DNA of 64,000 bases from positions 1-64,000 of the forward strand of contig NZ_BMUL01000021.1 of NCBI RefSeq assembly GCF_014650175.1, given 5' to 3'. The notes below the pieces were generated by a model. The model searched no databases, was not told the origin of the DNA, and saw only the letters and a program-made list of their open reading frames with translations. The position numbers and the translations under genes are program-made. Shown here in pieces: positions 33,920 to 41,090 of this stretch. This DNA is from Streptomyces termitum (lineage in GTDB: Bacteria; Actinomycetota; Actinomycetes; Streptomycetales; Streptomycetaceae). Position 1 is the stretch's first letter, and each line of letters begins with the position of its first letter.

Positions 33920-33991
33920 TCAGCCGGAGACCACAGGGGTGGGAACGATGAACTCCTGAATGCGGGCAGAGCCCGTCACCGTGACAGTCAT
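33920..33991 (-). CDS. 23-residue small ORF upstream of rsgA
   Basis: ATG at 33991 opens 23 codons beginning MTVTVTGSARIQEF and ending PTPVVSG, then TGA. It is preceded by an unusually strong Shine-Dalgarno (GCAGGAGGTGAGGAC) and by a duplicated 10-mer AGAAGAAGCA (34008-34017 and 34019-34028). It lies 63 bases before rsgA on the same strand. It is too short to be recognised as a family. It may be a leader peptide controlling rsgA or a small secreted/regulatory peptide. Codon use is ordinary for the genome. Confidence 0.6.
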   Translation of the reverse strand: MTVTVTGSARIQEFIVPTPVVSG

Positions 33992-34114
33992 CAATGTCCT
34001 CACCTCCTGCTTCTTCTGTGCTTCTTCTGCGCCGAACCGGCACCGCCCCTCTCCGGAACGGATGACACGCACGATAGCCCCGGCCCGGGGCACGGCACCA
34101 CCGATTAAACGGCG

Positions 34115-34144
34115 GGACCCCGGTTCCGTGGGGAACCGGGGTCC
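34115..34144. terminator. Terminator after the KAS III-like gene
   Basis: GGACCCCGGTTCC and its complement GGAACCGGGGTCC form a perfect 13-bp stem with a 4-base loop just downstream of the leftward KAS III-like gene. It separates the AfsA-type cluster from the small ORF/rsgA unit. Confidence 0.88.
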
Positions 34145-34154
34145 TGTGCCGTGA

Positions 34155-35216
34155 TTACGCCGCCCAGCGGAGCAGGGTCGTGCCGATGGACATGCCGCCG
34201 CCGAAGGCCGACAGGAGGACGGTGTCCCCGTCCTTCAGGGCGCCCCGGCCGTTGACCAGGTCGAGGGTGAGGGGGACGGAGGCGGCGCCGGTGTTGGCGG
34301 TGGACTCGACGACGAGGTGGTGGACGGCGTGGTCGAGGCCGAGGGTGGGGGCGATCTCCTGGAGCATCTGGCCGTTGGCCTGGTGCGGGATGAAGTGCTG
34401 GACGGAGTCCGGGGTGGTGTCGGTGTCGCGGAGGATCTCCTTGACGGCCGACGGGAGCCGCTCGGTGACGAAGTCGCGGACGGCGCGGCCGTGCATGGCG
34501 AAGTAGTGCGCCGGGTCGTCCGGCCCGTGGTGGCGGGCGGGCAGCCGGCTGCCGCCGGCGGGGACCTCGATGGTGCGGTGGAGGTCGCCGAAGGTGCGCA
34601 GGTTCGTGGCGATCAGTCCGGCGGGGCGGTCGACGGGGCCGATGACCACGGCTCCGGCCCCGTCGCCGAAGAGGACGGCGGTCCTGCGGTCGGTGGGGTT
34701 GACGATCCGCGAGTAGATGTCGGCGCCTATGACGAGGCCGTAGCCGTCCTCGGGGACGATGCGGTGGGCCGTGTTGAGGGCGAAGAGGAAGCCCGTGCAG
34801 ACGGCGTTGACGTCGAACGCGGCGGCGTTCTCGGCGCCGATGAGGTGCTGCACGATCGCGGCGGTGGCGGGCTGGGGGTGGTCGGGGGTCGAGGTGGCGA
34901 CCATGACGTAGGAGAGCTGCCCGGGGCGGATGCCGGCGTCCGCGAGGGCGGCGCGGGCCGCGTGCGCGGCGAGGTCGGAGGTGGCCTCGTGCGCGGCGGC
35001 GTAGTGGCGGGAGCGGATGCCGGTCTTGCGCAGGATCCATTCCTCGGTGACGCCGGTGCGGGAGGCGATCTCGTCGTTGGCGACCGTGCGGGACGGCAGG
35101 TAGGAGCCGGTGCCGAGGACGCCGAGGGTGGTGGCGGAGGCGGGGGCGGACGGTTCGAGTTCGCCGCCCTGGGTGTACCAGACACCGGTGACGCAGGGCG
35201 ATGTGGTGCGGGACAT
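34155..35216 (-). CDS. KAS III (FabH)-like ketoacyl synthase
   Basis: A 353-aa thiolase-fold condensing enzyme. The Cys-His-Asn triad is intact: Cys140 in FDVNAVCTGF, His278 in FIPHQANGQ and Asn308 in TANTGAAS. A ~30-residue N-terminal extension precedes the conserved GVLGTGSYLPSR. It is the last gene of the AfsA-type cluster, so it may prime or build the acyl chain for a specialised metabolite rather than serve primary fatty acid synthesis. Acyl specificity is not readable. Confidence 0.9.
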   Translation of the reverse strand: MSRTTSPCVTGVWYTQGGELEPSAPASATTLGVLGTGSYLPSRTVANDEIASRTGVTEEWILRKTGIRSRHYAAAHEATSDLAAHAARAALADAGIRPGQLSYVMVATSTPDHPQPATAAIVQHLIGAENAAAFDVNAVCTGFLFALNTAHRIVPEDGYGLVIGADIYSRIVNPTDRRTAVLFGDGAGAVVIGPVDRPAGLIATNLRTFGDLHRTIEVPAGGSRLPARHHGPDDPAHYFAMHGRAVRDFVTERLPSAVKEILRDTDTTPDSVQHFIPHQANGQMLQEIAPTLGLDHAVHHLVVESTANTGAASVPLTLDLVNGRGALKDGDTVLLSAFGGGMSIGTTLLRWAA

Positions 35217-35266
35217 GGGTGGTGTGCCTTTCCTGTGGCGGCGGTCGGCCGGGGTCGCCGGCCGTG

Positions 35267-36307
35267 TCAGTGGCGGGTGGTCGCCGGGGCCTTCCCGGCC
35301 GCGGGGCCCGTGTCGGTGCCCGGGGCCGTACCGGCTTCCGGGGCGGTGCCGGGGCCCGGGGGCGTACCGGGGGCGCTCGGGGCCGCGGCCGCGGCGCGGG
35401 CGGCGTGGCGGCGGCCGGCGAGGTTGGCTCCGAGCAGGGAGACGATGACCAGGCTGATGCCGGTGAGTTCGGCGCCGGTCGGGGTGTGGCCCTGGAAGGC
35501 GGAGACGACGAACGCGGTGACGGGGACCAGGTTGATGAACAGCACCCCGTTGGTGGGGCCGAGGTTCCGGTTGGCGATGTTCCAGGTCAGGATGGCGACG
35601 GCCGTGGCGGGGACGGCGACGTACAGGATCTGCCACCAGGCGTCCAGGTAGGCGCCCGGTCCGAAGCTGCCGGTCCAGCCGGCCGCCTGGCTGACGGCGG
35701 TGACGACCAGGATGCTGAGGGTGCCGGGCAGGCAGCTCAGCGCGGTGTACCGCAGCGGCGACCAGCCGGCGAACTGCGCGGCGCTGGTGGTGTACACGAC
35801 CCAGCAGATCACGCCGATCAGGGTGAGCAGTCCGCCGGTGCCCAGGCCGCCGGAGAAGGCGGCGAGCGGGTTGCCGTCGCCGAGCACGATCGTCAGGCCG
35901 ACCAGGGCGAGGACGGTGAAGGCGAGCGCGAGGGGCGCCGGCTTCCTCTTGGTCCTGATCCACAGCACGATCACCGTGACCAGGGGCATGGTGGCGACGA
36001 CGAGCGAGGAGCTCTGGGCGGGGATGGACTGGAGGCCGACGTAGGTGAGCAGGTTGAAGCCGGCGAAGCCGACCGTGCCCAGGATCCAGAGCTTGGCGAG
36101 GTTGCCCTCGTAGCGGAAGGCGGAGGCGCCCTCCCTGACGGCGAGGAGCGCCAGGAAGATGAGGGCGCCGAGGGCGAAGCGGACGGCGGTGAGGTGGAAG
36201 GGGTCCAGGTGGTCGTAGGCGGACCGGGCGACGGCGAACATGCCGCCCCAGGCCAGTGCGGTGGTCAGGCCGCCCGTGACTCCGGTCAGGGTCTTGGATG
36301 AGGACAT
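35267..36307 (-). CDS. DMT-superfamily (EamA) transporter
   Basis: A 346-aa membrane protein with ten hydrophobic helices in two EamA halves (TALAWGGMFAVARSAYDHL in the first; LIGVICWVVYTTSAAQFAG in the second), typical of drug/metabolite exporters. The C-terminal 45 residues are a Pro/Ala/Gly tail (GTAPEAGTAPGTDTGPAAG). Position between the KAS III-like and SDR genes suggests export of the cluster product. Confidence 0.9.
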   Translation of the reverse strand: MSSSKTLTGVTGGLTTALAWGGMFAVARSAYDHLDPFHLTAVRFALGALIFLALLAVREGASAFRYEGNLAKLWILGTVGFAGFNLLTYVGLQSIPAQSSSLVVATMPLVTVIVLWIRTKRKPAPLALAFTVLALVGLTIVLGDGNPLAAFSGGLGTGGLLTLIGVICWVVYTTSAAQFAGWSPLRYTALSCLPGTLSILVVTAVSQAAGWTGSFGPGAYLDAWWQILYVAVPATAVAILTWNIANRNLGPTNGVLFINLVPVTAFVVSAFQGHTPTGAELTGISLVIVSLLGANLAGRRHAARAAAAAPSAPGTPPGPGTAPEAGTAPGTDTGPAAGKAPATTRH

Positions 36308-36336
36308 GAGGAGTGCGGTCCCGTCTCTGGTGGTTC

Positions 36337-36407
36337 GAGGGGTGGGGGGTGTGGGGGGGATGGGGAGGGTGGGGGTGGGGGGTGAGGGGCTGGGGGGACG
36401 GACGGGG
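36337..36407. repeat. G-run tract between two cluster genes
   Basis: More than ten runs of three or more G in 71 bases on the plus strand (for example GGGGTGGGGGG, GGGGGGGATGGGGAGGG), filling the gap between the SDR stop and the transporter start. The transcribed RNA is correspondingly C-rich. The DNA could form G-quadruplexes. Confidence 0.85.
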
Positions 36408-37139
36408 TCAGACCCAGCGCCACGCGTCGAGTTCGATGGACGACGGGTGGGCGCGGGAGGAGCTGCTGAGGACGGCCCAGGTGGCGTCGGCCACGTCGTC
36501 GGCGGAGAGCATCCGGTCCCGCTGCTCCTCGTCGTACGAGACGTACTCGGCCATGCCGTCGCGGAAGCCGGTGTCCACCTTGTCGAGGACGAGGCTGGAG
36601 ACCTTGACGCCCCAGGGCCTGGCCTCTTCGGCGAGGCACTTGGTCAGGCCCTCGACGCCGTACTTGGAGACCGAGTAGGCGAGGGTGCCGGGGGCGGGGC
36701 GGCGGCCCCAGATCGAGGACATGTTGACGATGACGCCCGAGCCGGCGGCGCGCATGTGCGGGAGCACGGTGCGGGCCATGAGGAAGTAGCCGGTGAGGTT
36801 CGTCCGCAGCGTCCGCTCCCATTCGTCGACCGTGCACTTCTCGATGCCGCCGAAGTGGACGATGCCGGCGACGTTGAGCAGGTGGTCGATGGCGCCGAAG
36901 CGGTCCATCGCCTCGGCCACGGCGCGTTCGACGGCCGCCGCGTCGGACACGTCGAGGACGCTGGTGTGCAGCCGCTCCTCCGGCCACTTCTCGCGCTCGA
37001 CGGTGGCGCGCAGGCTCTCGGCGTCGTGGGAGTGCAGGACGAGGTTGGCGCCTTCCGCGCCGAGGCGGCGGGCCAGGGCGAGGCCGATGCCCCGGTCGGC
37101 TCCGGTGATCAGTGCGGTGGGGCGCAGGGGTTCGGACAT
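36408..37139 (-). CDS. SDR-family oxidoreductase
   Basis: A 243-aa short-chain dehydrogenase/reductase. NADP-binding TGADRGIGLALARRL at the N-terminus, NVAG (LLNVAGIVHFGG), catalytic Ser in NMSSIWG and the YxxxK motif as YSVSKYGVEG. In an AfsA-type pathway a ketoreductase is expected after condensation, and this gene could fill that step; this is inference from neighbourhood. Confidence 0.92.
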   Translation of the reverse strand: MSEPLRPTALITGADRGIGLALARRLGAEGANLVLHSHDAESLRATVEREKWPEERLHTSVLDVSDAAAVERAVAEAMDRFGAIDHLLNVAGIVHFGGIEKCTVDEWERTLRTNLTGYFLMARTVLPHMRAAGSGVIVNMSSIWGRRPAPGTLAYSVSKYGVEGLTKCLAEEARPWGVKVSSLVLDKVDTGFRDGMAEYVSYDEEQRDRMLSADDVADATWAVLSSSSRAHPSSIELDAWRWV

Positions 37140-37206
37140 GGGTGTTCCTTCGTGCGGGGAGGGAAAGGGCGGGGTGGGAAAGGGCGGGACGGGCGAGGGC
37201 CGCGGG

Positions 37207-38037
37207 TCAGTCGCGGGTGGTGAACTCGCCGAAGTGCGGGCCCCGGAGCTTGAGCTGGGCGTGGATGTCGCCCCCGAGGCCGAAGTGGCCGATGGCGCCG
37301 CCGTAGTTCTGCTGGTAGCTCATCCACAGCACCACGACGTTGATCACCCGGTTCCCGCCGGGCGTGCCGGGGGCGGGGAAGGGGTCGGGCAGTTCGGCCC
37401 GGTAGTGGCCCATGCCGTGCTCGTCGCTGTAGAAGGCGTTGGGCACGCCGAGCGGTCCCGGGCGGGTGGGCCCCGCGGGGTCCAGGTCGCGTTCGCGCAG
37501 CGACATCACCGTGTACACGCTGTCGGGGATGAGTCCGGTGAACGAGAAGGCGAAGCGGGCGGCGCGCCGGTCCGGGGTCAGCGTGACGTCGAGCTGGCCC
37601 CGCGCCCTGATCCACTGGCCCAGGGTGATCGGGTCCCGCAGCCGGGGCCCGTCCGCCTCCCGCAGGTCCGGTATCGGCGCCCGGTGCAGCGGGTGGCTCG
37701 GGCGCTCGATCCGGTGGGCGTCGGGGCGTTGTTCCGGTGCGAAGAGCATCGGGTAGTTGTTGCAGGGCAGCGGCAGGGGGAGCGTGTACAGCTCCATCTC
37801 CCGGTCCCGCTCGTCGAGTTCGTCCGGCAGCCGGCGCACGATCGTGTACGGCAGGTCCTCGCCGAGCGGCGGGAGCGGGCTGGCGGCGGAGACCACCGCC
37901 CGCCCCCAGCTCGGTCCGGACCGGGTGTTGAGCCGGCCGATGACGACGAAGTCGCCGTCCTTGTTCATGATCTCGCTGGGCGGGTACGCGGGTCCCTGCG
38001 TCGTGACGCTCAGGTCGTACGAGCGGTTCGCCGTCAT
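37207..38037 (-). CDS. Unknown protein of the AfsA-type cluster (276 aa)
   Basis: I recognise no family. The protein is soluble, with no signal peptide, and has mixed beta-rich sequence (GDFVVIGRLNTRSG, RAARFAFSFTGLIPDSVYTV, VINVVVLWMSYQQNYGGAIG). Its start overlaps the stop of the upstream 208-aa gene by 4 bases (ATGA), so the two are translationally coupled. Function is open; position makes it a pathway enzyme or binding protein candidate. Confidence 0.75.
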   Translation of the reverse strand: MTANRSYDLSVTTQGPAYPPSEIMNKDGDFVVIGRLNTRSGPSWGRAVVSAASPLPPLGEDLPYTIVRRLPDELDERDREMELYTLPLPLPCNNYPMLFAPEQRPDAHRIERPSHPLHRAPIPDLREADGPRLRDPITLGQWIRARGQLDVTLTPDRRAARFAFSFTGLIPDSVYTVMSLRERDLDPAGPTRPGPLGVPNAFYSDEHGMGHYRAELPDPFPAPGTPGGNRVINVVVLWMSYQQNYGGAIGHFGLGGDIHAQLKLRGPHFGEFTTRD

Positions 38038-38660
38038 CGCTGCTGCTCTACGCGCTCGTAGAACTTCGTGTAGAGGCCGCGGTCGCCGCCGGTGATGTAC
38101 CGGTCCCCCGCCTGCCGCACGATCTCCTGGTAACGGGACGAGGTGAAGGCGGTGTTGTACCGCTCGGGCGGGCAGTCGAAGCCGGAGACGAACATGACGC
38201 CCGGCTCGCTGCTCAGGACCGAGTGGTAGGCGAGGAAGACCTGGACGTCGTCGTGGTTCCGTACGACGTCGAAGATGGTCGCCTCGCGCCAGTCGCGGTA
38301 CGCGGCGTACTGCGCGGGCTTCACCTCGACGTGGCGCATCTGGATGTAGCGGGTCCGGGGCAGCGCCAGCTCCGTCGGCTTCGGGGCCTCGACGAAGCCG
38401 AGCAGCTCGCGGGAGAAGTCGCCCTCCGCGAACGGGGCGAGCTCCTCGAACTGGCGCTGCCAGTCGGGGCGGAGCGCCTCGACGTCGGTGAGGGCGGAGA
38501 GCGGCGTGAACTCCAGCAGGGAGGTGCCGTCGAGACCGCGGTAGAGGGAGCGGTCGGGGACGGGGGACTCCCCCTGCAGGCGGTGCCACGCGGCGGCGGC
38601 CTCGTCGACCAGGTCGGGCTTGACGGACAGCTCCGAGGTGACGATCAGGGAAGCGGACAT
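38034..38660 (-). CDS. Unknown protein, possible double alpha/beta-barrel (208 aa)
   Basis: No firm family. Two halves each begin with a beta strand and a helix of the dimeric alpha/beta-barrel (ABM/EthD-like) kind: LIVTSELSVKPDLVDEAAAAW and YIQMRHVEVKPAQYAAYRDW. This suggests a small oxygenase, cyclase or decarboxylase fold, by pattern only. Coupled by ATGA overlap to the 276-aa gene downstream. Confidence 0.75.
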   Translation of the reverse strand: MSASLIVTSELSVKPDLVDEAAAAWHRLQGESPVPDRSLYRGLDGTSLLEFTPLSALTDVEALRPDWQRQFEELAPFAEGDFSRELLGFVEAPKPTELALPRTRYIQMRHVEVKPAQYAAYRDWREATIFDVVRNHDDVQVFLAYHSVLSSEPGVMFVSGFDCPPERYNTAFTSSRYQEIVRQAGDRYITGGDRGLYTKFYERVEQQR

Positions 38661-38745
38661 GAAGGATCCCTCCGGGAATCGGTGTGTGTGGATGAACGGA
38701 TGAACGGATGGGTGCGTGGGCGAGTGAGCGGGTGGTACGGGGTGT

Positions 38746-39477
38746 TCACACCGCGGCGGGGGTCCGGGCCGGGCCCGGAAGCCGCCGCCAGCCCCGCTCC
38801 TCGGCGAGCCGCGCCATGCGCGGTTCGTCGCCGACCACGACCGGCTCGCCCATGGCCCGCAGCAGCGGGAGGTCGCTCGTGTGGTCCCCGTACGCGGCGC
38901 AGCGTTCGGCCGGGACGCCCCGGCCGGCCAGCCAGGCGCGGGCGGCGCGCACCTTGCCCTCGCCGATGACCGGTTCGGCGATCTCGCCGGTCAGCCGCCC
39001 GTCGTGGACCAGGACCGGTGCGCCGAGGGCGTCGGTCGCGCCCAGCTCCTCGGCGATCGGGTCGAGGCAGGCGAAGAAGGAGCCGGAGACCAGGACGGTC
39101 GGGGTGCCCCGCTCGCGGAGCCGGGCGTGTTCGGCGACGGACTCCGGGAGCCAGAAGTCCTCCCGCCGGCTCTCCTGGGCGAACCAGCGGGCTCCCCAGC
39201 GGGTCAGGTCGCGCTCCGACTCGCCCGCGTAGAAGCGGTAGTACGCGCGGTTCACGTCCTCGCGGGCCACTCCCATGGCGGCCATGTGGCTCAGCTCCCC
39301 GGCCAGGCGCCGGTAGGTGGCCGGGCCCTCACCCTTGGCCGCCAGGTAGAAGTCGAGGAAGCGGAACATGCTCTTGACCGAGATCAGCGTCTCGTCGACG
39401 TCGAAGAAGGCGACGGCGGGAGCGGCGTCCGAGGTGGTGGCGGGAGCGCTGTCCGGGGTGGCGTCGTGGTCAGACAC
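38746..39477 (-). CDS. HAD-IB phosphatase-like hydrolase
   Basis: A 243-aa HAD subfamily IB protein. Motif I is intact (AFFDVDETLISVKSMF, DxD), motif II Ser is in VLVSGSFFACL, and motif IV is AYGDHTSDLPLL. A GTG start at 39477 overlaps the end of the AfsA-like gene by 8 bases. A phosphatase is needed after AfsA-type condensation with dihydroxyacetone phosphate (as with MmfP in methylenomycin furan synthesis), which fits this position. Confidence 0.9.
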   Translation of the reverse strand: MSDHDATPDSAPATTSDAAPAVAFFDVDETLISVKSMFRFLDFYLAAKGEGPATYRRLAGELSHMAAMGVAREDVNRAYYRFYAGESERDLTRWGARWFAQESRREDFWLPESVAEHARLRERGTPTVLVSGSFFACLDPIAEELGATDALGAPVLVHDGRLTGEIAEPVIGEGKVRAARAWLAGRGVPAERCAAYGDHTSDLPLLRAMGEPVVVGDEPRMARLAEERGWRRLPGPARTPAAV

Positions 39478-40258
39478 CGGCGGGCTCCCGCAGGTCGGCC
39501 GCCGCCCGGGTCACGGTGTCCGCCACGGTGTGGGCGACGGCCTGCGCCGCCCGGCGGTGCTCCTTCGGCTTGAGCGTCCGCTCGTCGAAGGCGCTGAAGA
39601 CGACGCGGCTGGCGGACGCCCGGCGGCCGGCCTGGAACAGGCCGATCTCGACCTCGAACGACATCCTCTCGGGGTCGCTCGTGTCGGCGGTCTTCACCAG
39701 GTACTCGATCCGCGCGTCGACCGGGAAGAGGAAGTTCTCGAAGTCCGTGTTCATGGACTCGATGACGTAGTAGTAGCGGCGCTCGGGATGCGCCGAGGCG
39801 AAGAAGCGCTCGCTGACCGCGAGGAACATCTGCCGCGCGGCCTCGACGGCCACCATGCCCTGGACGTGCTGTCCGGTCTGGTGGTCGAGGAGTAACTCGT
39901 TGTCGTTGTGCAGGCGCAGGGCGGCGTGGAAGAGCCGGTCGTCCACCCGGCGCAGGTCCGCTATGAGCGCGTTGGGCTCGCTGCACTTGTGGCACTCGGA
40001 GCGGGAGGCGAGCTCGGTCCCCGGCCGGACCGGCGGCATGCGGTGCTCCAGGCCGTGGGCGCGGAGCTGCTCGCGGACGAGCTGCCACTCGAAGTCGCCC
40101 ACCCCCTGGCCGGCGCGCACGGCGCGGGCCGTTCCCTCCTCGTAGGCGCCGGCCCGCAGTTCGGTGAGGAACTGCGACACCGTGACGACGCCTTCCTGTG
40201 CGGCGAAGCCGACGAAGCGGTCGCCGACGACCACCAGTGCCTGTGTGTCTCCGGACAT
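39470..40258 (-). CDS. AfsA-like autoregulator synthase
   Basis: A 262-aa protein with the A-factor biosynthesis hotdog repeat. The characteristic HK...D pattern is visible (SECHKCSEPNALIADLRRV, then ELLLDHQTGQHVQGMVAVEA with core DHQTGQHVQGM). AfsA enzymes condense a beta-ketoacyl-ACP with dihydroxyacetone phosphate to start gamma-butyrolactone, butenolide or furan signals. It is the first gene of the leftward cluster and divergent from a TetR gene. The C-terminal half is the second hotdog (RRASASRVVFSAFDERTLK). Product class not determined. Confidence 0.88.
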   Translation of the reverse strand: MSGDTQALVVVGDRFVGFAAQEGVVTVSQFLTELRAGAYEEGTARAVRAGQGVGDFEWQLVREQLRAHGLEHRMPPVRPGTELASRSECHKCSEPNALIADLRRVDDRLFHAALRLHNDNELLLDHQTGQHVQGMVAVEAARQMFLAVSERFFASAHPERRYYYVIESMNTDFENFLFPVDARIEYLVKTADTSDPERMSFEVEIGLFQAGRRASASRVVFSAFDERTLKPKEHRRAAQAVAHTVADTVTRAAADLREPAGV

Positions 40259-40271
40259 GACTGAATCCCCT

Positions 40272-40311
40272 GTTGTCGTGACGGATGCACCGTTGTAGTG
40301 ACGGATGCGCC
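40272..40311. repeat. 20-bp tandem duplication upstream of the AfsA-like gene
   Basis: GTTGTCGTGACGGATGCACC is followed immediately by GTTGTAGTGACGGATGCGCC (two differences). It lies 14 bases upstream of the AfsA-like start codon, in its likely untranslated leader or promoter. Confidence 0.8.
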
Positions 40312-40360
40312 GCAATCCCTTGCGACGACGATCACGCTACGGATCCTCGGCGAGCGGTGC

Positions 40361-40376
40361 AACCATCTAGTTGGTT
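40361..40376. promoter_or_regulatory. TetR operator candidate, site 1
   Basis: AACCATCTAGTTGGTT is a 16-bp near-palindrome centred on CTAG. Its complement matches site 2 at 40394-40409 with one difference. It lies about 100 bases upstream of the AfsA-like gene. Confidence 0.75.
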
Positions 40377-40393
40377 TCTTTGCGGTGTCTTGG

Positions 40394-40409
40394 AACTAAC
40401 TAGATGGTT
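40394..40409. promoter_or_regulatory. TetR operator candidate, site 2
   Basis: AACTAACTAGATGGTT, the inverted partner of site 1, 33 bp centre to centre. It ends 20 bases before the TetR start codon and would overlap the TetR promoter (-10 TATACT at 40418-40423), giving autorepression. Confidence 0.75.
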
Positions 40410-40429
40410 GGTATCTCTATACTGGTCAC

Positions 40430-41026
40430 ATGCAAACGGAGAGGACCCTCAACACGCGTCGCAAACTGCTCGACGCGGCGCGGGCCGAGTTCGCGGAGCA
40501 CGGGATCGCCGGCGCGCGCGTCGACGCGATCGCCGCGGCCTCGGGCGTGAACAAGCAGCGGCTCTACGCGAACTTCACCAACAAGGAGGGCCTGTTCTCA
40601 GCGGTCATCAGCACCGCGTACGAGGACCTCGGCCTCCACGTCCCCGTCCCCGACTCGCTCGACTCGGCCCGCCGGTACGTCGGTGACATCTTCGACTACC
40701 ACTCCAAGGACCCCACCCTCGCCCGGCTCATCGCCTGGGAGGGGCTCCACTACGGGAGCCAGGGCTTCCCCGACCAGCAGGCGCGGGCCGCCTACTACGA
40801 GGCGAAGTGCGCCAAGCTGGACGAGGCGCTCGGCGGGATCGGCCGCAGCGAGACCGCCCATCTCGTCCTCACCCTGATCGCCGTCGCGACCTGGCCCTTC
40901 GTCGCCGAGCAGCAACGCGCCCTGCTGACGACCCGGGACGCGCACCCGAACGCCCTGCGGGAGACGCTGCTGCGGCAGGGGGCGGCGGTCGTCGACGCCG
41001 CGACCGCGCGGGACCAGGAGGCGTAA
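40430..41026 (+). CDS. TetR-family regulator, likely leaderless
   Basis: A 198-aa TetR protein: HTH LNTRRKLLDAARAEFAEHGI, RVDAIAAASGVNKQRLYANF, then a helical ligand domain. It lacks features that would place it clearly with ArpA-type butyrolactone receptors. TATACT ends 6 bases before the ATG, so transcription probably starts at or next to the start codon and the mRNA is leaderless. It is divergent from the AfsA-like gene, with paired operators between, and should repress both directions. Confidence 0.88.
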   Translation: MQTERTLNTRRKLLDAARAEFAEHGIAGARVDAIAAASGVNKQRLYANFTNKEGLFSAVISTAYEDLGLHVPVPDSLDSARRYVGDIFDYHSKDPTLARLIAWEGLHYGSQGFPDQQARAAYYEAKCAKLDEALGGIGRSETAHLVLTLIAVATWPFVAEQQRALLTTRDAHPNALRETLLRQGAAVVDAATARDQEA

Positions 41027-41040
41027 CCCCGGACGCGCGT

Positions 41041-41079
41041 CGGGCCCGTGCGTTCCCGGGTGGGGAGCGGACGGGCCCG
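41041..41079. terminator. Bidirectional terminator hairpin
   Basis: CGGGCCCGT pairs with ACGGGCCCG across a 21-base loop, between the convergent TetR gene and the 843-aa ESX-locus gene. Confidence 0.7.
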
Positions 41080-41090
41080 GCGCGCGCGGG

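Noticed and set aside
40430..41026. TetR protein as an ArpA-type butyrolactone receptor
   Set aside because: The HTH and following region do not show the ArpA-family pattern, and the paired CTAG-centred sites do not look like ARE sequences. It may still sense the cluster product.
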